12,982 nt of DNA from DALYCO01 sp964535545 (GCA_964535545.1 CAZHUT010000024.1:1-12982), one strand, 5' to 3'. Positions 1 through 7,455 are shown, counted from the stretch's first letter. The notes: a model not told the origin generated them from the letters alone. Program-made: numbers and translations.

Positions 1-1
1 G

Positions 2-634
2 ACGAACGATTATCTGGCATACATCAAAACACTGCCAAAGTATCACATGGAAGAACTGACCGGATTCATCATTGTTGCCGCCACGCTCATTCTGATCAAG
101 TCCCGATCGCTTTTGCCAGGACTTGAACTTACTCCTGAAGAAAAAGAAAACATCACTGATCTTGAAACCAGATTGATCTTGTACCAGAAGGCAAAAGATA
201 TTGCCGATACCATTAAGGGACTGTACGGCAAGCGACGAATCCATGTCGGAGTCCGCAGGCTCGGTTCGCATCCGATCTGGAGTCCGGACAAAAACGTGCA
301 GATTCCAATACTCCACCAGTTAGCCCGCGAATTACTCCAGAAACTTCCAGTCGAAACCGAACAAGCGCCGGAAGTGAAGATCCAGAAGGTAATGAGCATC
401 GATGAGATGATTGCCAGCCTGACAGACAGAATTACCACCCAGATGTCGATGAGCTTCAAAGAATTCTCGCGGCATCCTGAGGCAGAAGACGCCAAGCATC
501 AGAAAGTCCACACCATCATTTCATTCCTGGCGCTTCTCGAATTAGTCCGCGAAGGAATCATCGACGCCCTGCAAGAGAACACAAGTGACGACATCACCAT
601 TAGCAAACGTAACCAACAAGAAGCACTATCATGA
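2..634 (+). CDS. scpA: Segregation and condensation protein A (ScpA kleisin), 5' partial
   Basis: ScpA is the kleisin subunit that bridges the SMC heads and, with ScpB, forms the bacterial condensin-like complex that compacts and segregates the chromosome. The reading frame is already open at base 2, upstream of the first ATG at 47. The residues before that ATG (YLAYIKTLPKYH) look like the ScpA stretch just ahead of the conserved helix, so the true start lies outside the window. The hallmark helix with AATLxxIKSRxLLP is at visible residues 26-39. The last third (FLALLELVREGIIDALQ, then DDITI) matches the C-terminal winged helix that binds the SMC cap. About 210 residues are visible, so perhaps 30-50 N-terminal residues, including part of the SMC-neck binding region, are missing. 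The stop overlaps the scpB start (ATGA, 631-634), which implies translational coupling. The family call is secure. Confidence 0.93.
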   Translation, partial: TNDYLAYIKTLPKYHMEELTGFIIVAATLILIKSRSLLPGLELTPEEKENITDLETRLILYQKAKDIADTIKGLYGKRRIHVGVRRLGSHPIWSPDKNVQIPILHQLARELLQKLPVETEQAPEVKIQKVMSIDEMIASLTDRITTQMSMSFKEFSRHPEAEDAKHQKVHTIISFLALLELVREGIIDALQENTSDDITISKRNQQEALS

Positions 635-1203
635 CAACCGAACAAAAAATTGAAGCCATTCTTTTCGCCCTCGGCGAGCCAGTGACACTACACGAGCTTG
701 TTGGCCTTACCAAGGAAGGCAAGGAGAAAATCGAAGAGGGAATTGCAGCACTTCGAACATCACTAGAGAACCGCGGCATTGTGTTGATCGAATCACATCA
801 AGGTTATACACTCGGCTCACATCCGGAGGCTTCAAGCATGCTCGACACTATCCGCAAGGACGAACTTGGAAAAGATCTTTCAAAAGCGAGTTTGGAAACA
901 CTTTCAATCATTCTCTACTACAATGGCGCAACTCGAAGCGATATTGATTTCATTCGCGGCGTGAATTCAAATTTCATCCTCCGAAATTTGGTTATGCGCG
1001 GATTGATCGAGCGAACTGAGTACGCTGAAGACAGTCGCAAATCATTTTATGTGCCGACCCTTGATCTGATGAATCACCTTGGTGTCAGCAAAATTTCCGA
1101 CTTGCCCGACTTTGAATCCATTCACAAAATGTTTGTCGAGCGAAATGTTGCCATGCAGAAGGGAACTGAGCCGGTAGCCGAATCATCAGAAGCTGAAGCC
1201 TAA
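631..1203 (+). CDS. scpB: Segregation and condensation protein B (ScpB)
   Basis: ScpB dimerises through its N-terminal winged helix and clamps the ScpA linker, regulating the SMC-ScpA ring. The 190-residue product starts with the typical winged-helix opening (EQKIEAILFALGEPVTLHEL, residues 4-23). It has the core second winged helix: LSKASLETLSIILY around residues 83-96, then IRGVNSNFILRNLVMRGLIE around 108-127. The usual GRP turn and YxTT strand are replaced by a degenerate SFYVPT. The tail after residue 175 is acidic and glutamate-rich, as in many ScpB proteins. The ATG overlaps the scpA stop by four bases and there is no Shine-Dalgarno, so translation probably relies on coupling with scpA. 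The next gene begins two bases after the stop. Length is normal for the family. Confidence 0.93.
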   Translation: MTTEQKIEAILFALGEPVTLHELVGLTKEGKEKIEEGIAALRTSLENRGIVLIESHQGYTLGSHPEASSMLDTIRKDELGKDLSKASLETLSIILYYNGATRSDIDFIRGVNSNFILRNLVMRGLIERTEYAEDSRKSFYVPTLDLMNHLGVSKISDLPDFESIHKMFVERNVAMQKGTEPVAESSEAEA

Positions 1204-1205
1204 AC

Positions 1206-2147
1206 ATGCCTGACTTTCTCAACATCCATATTCCCAAGCGAATTTTGCTGATCATTATGGTCGGCATTTTTGCCTTGTTTGCAACAATGATTTCTGTCCT
1301 GAATACTCTCGGTGACTATGCGGATGCCATGTTGGCAGAGCAATTGCGCCAAGAATCCCTCTTCCGAGCATACATGCATACTCAAGTCGGAGCGCAAGCA
1401 GTGGTGGTCTATGATGTTACGCATGACGAAGTTTTGTACGGCCGACACCCGTATGACCGGAAACCGCTGGCTTCCATCACTAAAATCATGACGGCCCTTA
1501 TTGGCAAAACAATTCTTCCGGCAACACTGCCCGTAACCATTACGCAACGGGACCGAACCGAAGAACCGGATATGCAATTGCGCACCGGCGATACATGGGC
1601 AAGTCGCGACCTTATTCAATACTTCCTGGTTAAATCATCGAACGACGGCTCGACGGCAATCTGCAACACCGTAACAGAGCAAGTAAAAAAAACGAATGCA
1701 AACCTGAACTGCATATCACTCATGAACGAGTATGCAAAAAATCTCGGACTTAAGACATTGTATTTCGCCAACCCAACCGGTCTCGATCTTTCAAACGGTT
1801 TGCCAAGCAACTTTGGTTCAGCCCTGGATGTGGCAAAACTCTTGGGTAAGGCGTATGCATCGTATCCGGGACTTTTTGAAGTAACCAATCAACCGATTGT
1901 CTCATTCCGAACAGATAAGTATGTATATGAAGCAACAAATACTGACAAGATTCTTGACGAAGTTGATACCGTTCTTGCAGGAAAGACCGGCTATACAGAT
2001 ACTGCTGGCGGCAACCTTGCCGTACTCTACGAACCACGTCCAGGACTTCAGGTTGCCATCGTAGTACTCGGTTCATCGCGTGACGGCCGCTTTAATGATA
2101 TGCTGGAACTTATTAAGAGAACGAACCGGTATTTCCACGGATATTAA
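1206..2147 (+). CDS. Membrane-anchored D-alanyl-D-alanine carboxypeptidase (peptidase S11, PBP5-like)
   Basis: This penicillin-binding-protein-type serine peptidase removes the terminal D-alanine from peptidoglycan pentapeptides outside the membrane. All three active-site motifs of family S11 are present: SxxK at residues 90-93 (SITK), SxN at 144-146 (SSN) and KTG at 260-262, followed by the usual GYTDTAGGNLAV strand. Residues 12-32 form one hydrophobic N-terminal segment without a clear cleavage site, so it probably acts as a signal anchor. At 313 residues the protein lacks the C-terminal beta domain and amphipathic anchor helix of E. coli PBP5. It starts two bases after scpB and shares the reading frame of the following murE-like gene, separated by TAA and two codons. 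No Shine-Dalgarno is visible. Endopeptidase activity is a possible alternative within S11. Whether the gene should be called dacA is uncertain. Confidence 0.92.
   Translation: MPDFLNIHIPKRILLIIMVGIFALFATMISVLNTLGDYADAMLAEQLRQESLFRAYMHTQVGAQAVVVYDVTHDEVLYGRHPYDRKPLASITKIMTALIGKTILPATLPVTITQRDRTEEPDMQLRTGDTWASRDLIQYFLVKSSNDGSTAICNTVTEQVKKTNANLNCISLMNEYAKNLGLKTLYFANPTGLDLSNGLPSNFGSALDVAKLLGKAYASYPGLFEVTNQPIVSFRTDKYVYEATNTDKILDEVDTVLAGKTGYTDTAGGNLAVLYEPRPGLQVAIVVLGSSRDGRFNDMLELIKRTNRYFHGY
2142..2147 (+). promoter_or_regulatory. Possible -10 element for the murE-like gene
   Basis: TATTAA contains the stop codon of the carboxypeptidase gene and ends six bases before the ATG at 2154. That spacing would put the transcript start exactly on the start codon, as for several other genes in the window. 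There is no upstream TG extension or clear -35, so this is the weakest member of the set. Confidence 0.25.
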
Positions 2148-2153
2148 GCGTAT

Positions 2154-3437
2154 ATGCGGAAACTTTTGGCCAAAATAGCACCTGACAGTCTCAAAATTGC
2201 CTTTCATCGATGCAATGCCTATTTAGCAGCGCTCTGGTACGGATTTCCTGGCAAGAAGATGTATATGATTGGTATTACTGGAACTAAAGGAAAAACTTCT
2301 ACTGCCAATCTCGTGTGGTCAGTAGTGAGCCGTGGTGGATACAAAACCGGCCTGATCGGCACGGCAAATTTTCGCATCGGTGAAATTGAAAAACCAAACC
2401 TGATGCATATGACCATGCCGGGAGAATGGACGACACAGAGAATGTTGAGCGAAATGTACAAAGCAGGCTGCACGCATGTTGTCATGGAAGTAACATCTGA
2501 AGGTCTTAAGCAGTACCGCAATACTGGAATTATTTTTAAGATTGGGATCTTTACCAATCTTTCTCCAGAACATATGGCATCACACAACAACGATTATAAT
2601 CTCTATCGCCAAACGAAGGGGCGCTTGTTTAAATCGCTTGAAAGTGTGCCGGGCAGCATTTCAATCATCAATGCCGATAGCGACGAAGCGCCATACTACT
2701 CTTCATTCAAAGCAGCAAAAGTTATCACATACGGAATCAATGCCGGAAGAATACAGGCGGAAAAAATCACCGAAACTGAAACAGGTACAAAATTTGAAGT
2801 GGACGGAGAACCATACGCGCTCAACATTCTCGGAACGTTCAATGTATACAATGCGCTGCCGGCAATTACGGTCGGACAGGAATTGGGCATTGCAACGATG
2901 AACATCCGTGAAGGTTTGGCTGCCATCAATCTTATCCCTGGACGAATGGAAAAAATCGACGAAGGCCAGCCATATACCGTCATTGTTGATTACGCTCACG
3001 AACGACTTTCAATAAACACATTACTCGACACGGTAGCAAGCTGGAAAGGAGAACATGGACACATCATTTCAATCGTTGGCGCAGAAGGCGGTGGACGCGA
3101 TCCTCGTAAACGAGAACATATTGGTCGCGCAGCTGGCGCAAAATCTGATTACGTTATTGTAACCACAACAGATCCATATGATGACGATCCGGAAATGCTT
3201 GCAGAAGCCGTAGCCGGTTTTACCGAAATGGCCGGAAAGAAACGGGGAGAAACGGTCTTCGTTGTTGTTGATCGAAAAGAAGGTTTGCGCAAAGCGTTGA
3301 GCCTGGCCCGCGAAGGTGACATTGTGCTCGCTACGGGTATGGGCGCCCAGGAAACCATGATGACCAAAAATGGCTCTGAGCCTTGGAACGAACGCGAAAT
3401 TATCCGCCAACTTATCAAAGAATCTCTCAAGAAATAA
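2154..3437 (+). CDS. MurE-like Mur ligase lacking the UDP-binding N-terminal domain
   Basis: Mur ligases use ATP to add amino acids to the UDP-MurNAc stem peptide in the cytoplasm, and this one is closest to MurE (third residue, mDAP or Lys). The ATP loop GTKGKTST is at residues 43-50. FTNLSPEH (133-140) and YxxxKGRLF with the probable carbamylated lysine K155 follow. GTFNVYNALPAI (227-238), IPGRMEKI (261-268) and DYAH (279-282) mark the third domain. The protein has 427 residues, while MurE usually has about 490. The ATP loop lies near residue 45 instead of about 110, so the N-terminal UDP-MurNAc domain is essentially absent. An in-frame TAA just upstream rules out a longer start. The usual SSHGL reads TSEGL (114-118), and the DNPR specificity motif reads TDPYDD (339-344). 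Family membership is firm, but the amino acid added cannot be deduced. The mraY start follows after one base. Confidence 0.82.
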   Translation: MRKLLAKIAPDSLKIAFHRCNAYLAALWYGFPGKKMYMIGITGTKGKTSTANLVWSVVSRGGYKTGLIGTANFRIGEIEKPNLMHMTMPGEWTTQRMLSEMYKAGCTHVVMEVTSEGLKQYRNTGIIFKIGIFTNLSPEHMASHNNDYNLYRQTKGRLFKSLESVPGSISIINADSDEAPYYSSFKAAKVITYGINAGRIQAEKITETETGTKFEVDGEPYALNILGTFNVYNALPAITVGQELGIATMNIREGLAAINLIPGRMEKIDEGQPYTVIVDYAHERLSINTLLDTVASWKGEHGHIISIVGAEGGGRDPRKREHIGRAAGAKSDYVIVTTTDPYDDDPEMLAEAVAGFTEMAGKKRGETVFVVVDRKEGLRKALSLAREGDIVLATGMGAQETMMTKNGSEPWNEREIIRQLIKESLKK

Positions 3438-3438
3438 T

Positions 3439-4491
3439 ATGATCCCAGACGTAGTCAAAACAATTTTGCCAGCCATCCTTGCTTTCATTGTGGGGATTTT
3501 CTCGACGCCTATTCTGACCGACTGGCTGTATGCAAATAAAATGTGGAAGAAATCAAGCGTGAAGAAAAGCGCCGATGGCCACGAAGCGACTATCACCAGC
3601 AAACTGCACAACGACGAAGAACGCAAAACACCTCGCATGGGCGGCATCATCGTTTGGGGAAGTGTTGTTATCGTAACGATAATGCTTGCATTCATCAGCT
3701 CAGTTTCAAGCACCGATGTTGGACAGAAGCTTTCATTCCTTTCCCGCAATCAGACATGGCTGCCACTCTTTACCTTGATAGTCATGTCGCTTATTGGAGC
3801 CCTCGATGATTATCTCGTTTGCAACGACAAAGGAGACTATCATGGCGGCGGACTTTCACTGACGACCCGAATTATTCTCGTCGTCTTGATGGGATTGCTC
3901 GGCGGCTGGTGGTTCTTTGCCAAGCTTGGCGTCACATCGGTGTTCATTCCGGCAGTTGGCATCGTCAATCTCGGTATTTTCATCATCCCAATTTTCATCA
4001 TCTTTATTCTCGGCTTGTATTCCGGCGGCATTATTGACGGCGTTGACGGATTGGCCGGTGGCGTCTTCGGTATCATGTACGGCGCCTTTGCCATCATTGC
4101 CTTCTATCACTCACAAATAGACATCGCTGCATTCTGTATGGCTATCTCAGGTGGCCTGCTGGCATTCCTCTGGTTTAATATTCCGCCTGCACGATTCTTC
4201 CTTTCGGAAACTGGCACCATGGGACTCACAACGACACTCGTTGTTATTGCATTCCTGACTGATGCAGTCTTTGTCCTGCCGATCATTGCCTTGCCGCTCG
4301 TCGTTACAACAGCGACGGCAATCATCCAGATTGTTTCAAAGAAATGCTGCGGCAAGAAAGTATTCCTTGTTGCTCCATTGCACAACCATTTTCAGGCTCT
4401 CGGCTGGCCGGCAGCCAAGGTAACTATGCGTTACTGGGTTATCTCGTTACTCTGCGCCATTATCGGAGTTATTATAATTCTGATAAAATAG
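3439..4491 (+). CDS. mraY: Phospho-N-acetylmuramoyl-pentapeptide transferase (MraY)
   Basis: MraY transfers phospho-MurNAc-pentapeptide from UDP to undecaprenyl phosphate, making lipid I at the inner face of the membrane. The 350-residue protein has about ten hydrophobic segments. Family landmarks are TPRMGG (64-69, usually TPTMGG), the DD pair at 123-124, DGVDGLAGG (200-208), FFLSETGTMG (253-262, usually FMGDTGSL), and PLHNHF with GWP (313-324, usually PLHHHF). The start at 3439 fits the family; a longer frame starting at 3370 would overlap the murE-like gene by 68 bases and add a non-homologous polar leader. Compared with canonical MraY, the aspartate of the MGD motif is glutamate (E257) and one histidine of the HHH motif is asparagine (N316). 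The surrounding sequence matches MraY so well, including the KVTMRYWVIS tail, that it is very probably the functional enzyme of this lineage. Confidence 0.92.
   Translation: MIPDVVKTILPAILAFIVGIFSTPILTDWLYANKMWKKSSVKKSADGHEATITSKLHNDEERKTPRMGGIIVWGSVVIVTIMLAFISSVSSTDVGQKLSFLSRNQTWLPLFTLIVMSLIGALDDYLVCNDKGDYHGGGLSLTTRIILVVLMGLLGGWWFFAKLGVTSVFIPAVGIVNLGIFIIPIFIIFILGLYSGGIIDGVDGLAGGVFGIMYGAFAIIAFYHSQIDIAAFCMAISGGLLAFLWFNIPPARFFLSETGTMGLTTTLVVIAFLTDAVFVLPIIALPLVVTTATAIIQIVSKKCCGKKVFLVAPLHNHFQALGWPAAKVTMRYWVISLLCAIIGVIIILIK
4481..4489 (+). promoter_or_regulatory. Extended -10 promoter element for the ftsW/rodA-type gene
   Basis: TGATAAAAT (TG at 4481-4482, hexamer 4484-4489) sits in the last codons of mraY. 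The hexamer ends six bases before the ATG at 4496, which would place +1 on the start codon. No -35 is recognisable. The AGGGGA between hexamer and ATG is too close to the start to act as a normal Shine-Dalgarno. Confidence 0.45.
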
Positions 4492-4495
4492 GGGA

Positions 4496-5611
4496 ATGAA
4501 AGGTTTGAAAGGAAAACCAGTTGATTCTTTTTTTCTTGGACTCGTGTTTGTCCTTTTGACTGTTGGCGTTATCGCTTTCATCTCTGCTTCACTCGGCGTT
4601 CTTGCAAAGAACGAAGTGAAATTCTACGGCATCATTTTCAATCAGCTTGCACTCGGCTTGGGCGGAGGATTGATCGCCATGTTCATCATGTCGCGTATTC
4701 ATTACTCTTGGCTGAAAAAGTATTCTTTGCATATTCTGATAGCTACTATTATTGCCATGCTCCTGGTTTTTGTGCCACATCTCGGCTTTGCTCACGGCGG
4801 CGCCCGACGTTGGGTAGCCTTTGGACCGATTTCGTTTCAGCCAGCAGAACTGCTCAAAATGGGCTGCATTATTTATTTTGCAGCCTGGCTCTCATGGGCA
4901 AAAGCTCGCGTGGCTGATTTCCGTTTCGGTATCTTGCCGCTTATTGTGTTACTGATGCTTTCTGCTGCACTTTTATTCGTACAGCCTGATACCAAGAGTT
5001 TCATCTTAATTCTTGTGGCAGGAACAACAATGCTCTTTGTTTCCGGCGTGCCGATCAAATATCTGCTCAGTGTTGGCATCATTGGCGCAGTAGTTCTTGG
5101 TAGTTTAGTGTTCTTTACACCATATCTGCAGGCCCGCATTAAAACATTCATCAATCCTGCCCATGATCAAAGCGGCGCCTCATACCAGCTCAAACAATCA
5201 CTGATCGCTATTGGTTCAGGCGGTATCTTTGGTCGCGGACTGGGGCAGAGCGTGCAAAAATTTAGCTATTTACCTGAACCGCAAGGAGACTCAATCTTTT
5301 CCGTTGTCGGCGAAGAATTCGGTTTCTTGGGAGGCAGTATTGTAGTGATTCTTTACCTGATGTTTGCGTTCAGAGGTTTCCGTATTGCGACAAGAGCGGC
5401 TGATCAATTCGGAAGACTGCTAACTGTTGGCATAATCATGTTAATTACATTTCAATCTTTTCTAAACATTGCATCAATTACCGGCGTCTTTCCACTGACC
5501 GGCGTGCCGCTGGTATTCATGAGCCAAGGCGGAACGTCGCTCTTGTTCTCGCTTGCAGCCGTTGGAATCATTTTAAACGTGTCGAGATATCAGAAAACAG
5601 TTAACCAATAA
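4496..5611 (+). CDS. ftsW: SEDS-family peptidoglycan glycosyltransferase (FtsW/RodA type)
   Basis: SEDS proteins polymerise lipid II into glycan strands, FtsW in the divisome and RodA in the elongasome. The 371-residue protein has about ten predicted membrane spans. GARRW (102-106) and FQPAELLKMG (114-123) are family signatures. SYQLKQSLIAIGSGG is at 229-243. The large outer loop LPEPQGDSIFSVVGEEFGFLGG (259-280) contains D265, aligned with the catalytic aspartate. TGVFPLTGVPLVFMSQGG (329-346) marks the C-terminal end. The usual QPDLGT motif reads QPDTKS (163-168). The gene lies in the classic mraY-(murD)-ftsW-murG position, which favours FtsW over RodA, but sequence inspection alone cannot exclude RodA. 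No PBP transpeptidase partner is in the window. The start lies four bases after the mraY stop, directly behind a good extended -10. Confidence 0.87.
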   Translation: MKGLKGKPVDSFFLGLVFVLLTVGVIAFISASLGVLAKNEVKFYGIIFNQLALGLGGGLIAMFIMSRIHYSWLKKYSLHILIATIIAMLLVFVPHLGFAHGGARRWVAFGPISFQPAELLKMGCIIYFAAWLSWAKARVADFRFGILPLIVLLMLSAALLFVQPDTKSFILILVAGTTMLFVSGVPIKYLLSVGIIGAVVLGSLVFFTPYLQARIKTFINPAHDQSGASYQLKQSLIAIGSGGIFGRGLGQSVQKFSYLPEPQGDSIFSVVGEEFGFLGGSIVVILYLMFAFRGFRIATRAADQFGRLLTVGIIMLITFQSFLNIASITGVFPLTGVPLVFMSQGGTSLLFSLAAVGIILNVSRYQKTVNQ

Positions 5612-5614
5612 ATT

Positions 5615-6256
5615 ATGATCACCACAGTACTATTTGATTGGGATGGAGTAATCGTCGATTCTATGCCTATCATCGCCAAAGGCATTCAGGAAACAGCTGC
5701 TTCATACGGCGTAGAACTTACACTCGATCAAGTTCTCGATGGCTACTTTCAGCCACGTCTGGAGTATTACAAAAGTTTGGGAATCGATGTCACTGACGTA
5801 GATGAATTGAACCGACGGCATTGGGCGGCAATTGAAAAGCATCACGAACCGGCGCCATTTTTTCCTGAAGCTGTAGATGTGCTTCGTTTTCTCAAAGAAA
5901 AGAATCTCAAACTCGGTGTTGCGTCGACTGCGAAGACCGACCACATTCTTGAACAATTGGCATCGGTAGGACTGTCATATATTTTTCAGACAGAAGCAGT
6001 GGTTGGCGGGGAATTGCACAAAAATGACAAACTGAAGCAGCTGATCGAATTCTTTGGCCTGCCACTTGAAGAAATTTTGTATGTTGGAGATTTGCCGTCC
6101 GATATCACTGCGGCGCATGCCATGGGCGTGCAGGCGGGAGGTATTGAACGCAGGGAAGTGGCACGGCAGAAACTCGGGAAGCTTAATCCAGAATACTTAT
6201 TTGCCTCTCTAGAAGATCTCAAAAAAATGATAGAAAACCAACTGGCTCAGGCCTAA
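5615..6256 (+). CDS. HAD-superfamily phosphatase (phosphoglycolate phosphatase / beta-PGM-like)
   Basis: HAD hydrolases remove phosphate from small metabolites, or isomerise phosphosugars, through an aspartyl-phosphate intermediate. Motif I is DWDGVIVDS (8-16), with nucleophile D8 and acid/base D10. Motif II is S104 in GVASTAK, and the motif III lysine is probably K136 or K139. Motif IV is GDLPSD (158-163), with Mg-binding D159 and D163. A helical cap lies between residues 16 and 85, giving subclass I architecture, and the 213-residue length is typical. The substrate cannot be read from sequence; phosphoglycolate, a hexose phosphate or a nucleotide are all possible. It starts three bases after ftsW and precedes murG by 25 bases, so it is probably co-transcribed with the wall genes. 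A wall-linked role, such as trimming a sugar phosphate, is only suggested by that position. Confidence 0.85.
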   Translation: MITTVLFDWDGVIVDSMPIIAKGIQETAASYGVELTLDQVLDGYFQPRLEYYKSLGIDVTDVDELNRRHWAAIEKHHEPAPFFPEAVDVLRFLKEKNLKLGVASTAKTDHILEQLASVGLSYIFQTEAVVGGELHKNDKLKQLIEFFGLPLEEILYVGDLPSDITAAHAMGVQAGGIERREVARQKLGKLNPEYLFASLEDLKKMIENQLAQA

Positions 6257-6262
6257 AAAACC

Positions 6263-6276
6263 TGCTACTATATAGT
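6263..6276 (+). promoter_or_regulatory. -10 region of a murG promoter
   Basis: Overlapping -10 candidates lie in the short gap after the HAD gene: TGCTACTAT (extended, hexamer 6266-6271) and TATAGT (6271-6276). TATAGT ends five bases before the murG ATG at 6282, so the transcript would start within about two bases of the start codon. No Shine-Dalgarno is present and no -35 is convincing. Confidence 0.45.
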
Positions 6277-6281
6277 CACCC

Positions 6282-7409
6282 ATGAAAATACTTTTTACAG
6301 GAGGAGGCACTGGCGGGCATTTTTATCCGCTCATCGCAGTGGCAGAAAAAATAAACAAGATTGCCGATCGGGACCGATTGGTTGATTTGAAGCTATACTA
6401 TATGTCTGACAGCCCGTACGACAAAGCAGCACTTTTTGAGAATGGCATTACCTACATCGAAGTCACTTCCGGCAAGAACCGACTTTATAGTTCGGCAAAA
6501 AATTTTACAGATATGATCAAAGTGGCAATGGGCTGCCTGTCCGCGACTTTCAAGCTCTTCAGTTTGTATCCAGATGTCGTCTTTTCAAAAGGCGGCTATG
6601 CCAGCGTACCGGCTCTTTTTGCTGCGCGCCTGCTTCGCATTCCAGTCATCATTCATGATTCAGATTCAGTCCCTGGACGAGTCAGTCTCTGGTCGGCAAA
6701 ATTTGCCAAGCGCATCGCCATTTCATATCCGGAAGCAGTGGAATATTTTCCAAAAGACAAAACAGCCCTGACCGGCCAGCCAATCCGCGAAGAAATTTCA
6801 AAGCGCGCAACCGAAGGCGCACATGAATATTGGAAGTTCGATATAAATACTCCGACAATTTTTGTTATCGGTGGATCTTCAGGAGCGCAGAATATCAATC
6901 AGACATTGCTCGACATTTTGCCTGACCTTTTGAACCGTGCACAGGTTATTCACCAAGTTGGACCAAATTTGATCAAGGAAAACGACGAACAGGTTTCAGT
7001 TATTCTGAACAAACATGCATACAAGGACCGCTACAAATCAATTGCTTTCATGACTCCACTCATGGTAAAAATGGCAGCCGGTGCTGCAACACTTATGATC
7101 TCTCGCGCAGGTTCACAGATCTTCGAAATCGCCGGATGGGGAATTCCATCTATTATTATTCCAATTCCAGAAACAATCAGTCGCGATCAAAAACACAATG
7201 CTTTCAACTACGCTCGCACCGGTGCTTGCGATGTCATCGAAGAAGCAAACCTCACGCCTTCAATTCTCAAAGCGGCAATCACTCGCTTGCTCGACAATCC
7301 TGAACACATGAAAGTCATGTCAGAAAACGCCCTCAAATTCGCCCAGCCGGAAGCGGCAGATACCATTGCGAAGGAAATTGTGCGCATTGGGCTCGAACAC
7401 GAAAAGTAA
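6282..7409 (+). CDS. murG: UDP-GlcNAc:lipid I N-acetylglucosaminyltransferase (MurG)
   Basis: MurG adds GlcNAc to lipid I, producing lipid II at the cytoplasmic face of the membrane. It is a GT-B enzyme (family GT28) of 375 residues, close to the usual length. The first glycine-rich loop GGGTGGHFYP (7-16) and FSKGGYASVPALFAA (101-115) mark the acceptor domain. HDSDSVPGR (125-133) replaces the common HEQNAVPG, a drift in the acceptor-domain loop. The second glycine loop GGSSGAQNIN (197-206) and SRAGSQIFEIAGWGIPSI (274-291) mark the UDP-GlcNAc domain, and DQKHNA (302-307) supplies the conserved glutamine. It lies downstream of the SEDS and HAD genes and carries its own -10. The identification is secure. 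Confidence 0.95.
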   Translation: MKILFTGGGTGGHFYPLIAVAEKINKIADRDRLVDLKLYYMSDSPYDKAALFENGITYIEVTSGKNRLYSSAKNFTDMIKVAMGCLSATFKLFSLYPDVVFSKGGYASVPALFAARLLRIPVIIHDSDSVPGRVSLWSAKFAKRIAISYPEAVEYFPKDKTALTGQPIREEISKRATEGAHEYWKFDINTPTIFVIGGSSGAQNINQTLLDILPDLLNRAQVIHQVGPNLIKENDEQVSVILNKHAYKDRYKSIAFMTPLMVKMAAGAATLMISRAGSQIFEIAGWGIPSIIIPIPETISRDQKHNAFNYARTGACDVIEEANLTPSILKAAITRLLDNPEHMKVMSENALKFAQPEAADTIAKEIVRIGLEHEK

Positions 7410-7455
7410 TTGGAGAATCTTTTGTTTTAAGGCTTTTTTTGCTATAGTCTCCAAT
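7409..7455 (+). other. Inverted repeat spanning the murG-gltX junction
   Basis: Eight-base perfect arms ATTGGAGA (7409-7416) and TCTCCAAT (7448-7455) face each other across a 31-base loop that contains the gltX -10. The right arm ends directly before the gltX ATG. In read-through RNA from murG it could fold and bury the gltX start, or the arms could bind a dimeric protein. There is no GC-rich stem with a following T-run, so it is not a standard terminator. Confidence 0.35.
7422..7448 (+). promoter_or_regulatory. gltX promoter with extended -10
   Basis: TGCTATAGT (TG at 7440-7441, hexamer 7443-7448) is a near-consensus extended -10. A weak -35-like TTGTTT (7422-7427) lies 15 bp upstream. The hexamer ends seven bases before the ATG at 7456, so the mRNA would begin at or one base before the start codon. 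There is no ribosome-binding site in the gap. Confidence 0.55.

Noticed and set aside
3370..3438. Upstream extension of mraY
   Set aside because: The added residues are murE read out of phase and do not resemble MraY; ATG 3439 gives the normal hydrophobic N-terminus.
3069..3749. 226-codon open frame on the minus strand across murE and mraY
   Set aside because: It is fully antisense to two well-recognised genes, and its translation shows no domain and is rich in residues expected from the complement of coding DNA.
7417..7440. Possible rho-independent terminator after murG (T7 run at 7434-7440)
   Set aside because: No GC-rich stem precedes the T-run; the T-rich stretch is better explained as the upstream part of the gltX promoter.
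7366..7455. Upstream extension of gltX
   Set aside because: It overlaps murG by 44 bases and covers the promoter; the GluRS N-terminus begins naturally at 7456.
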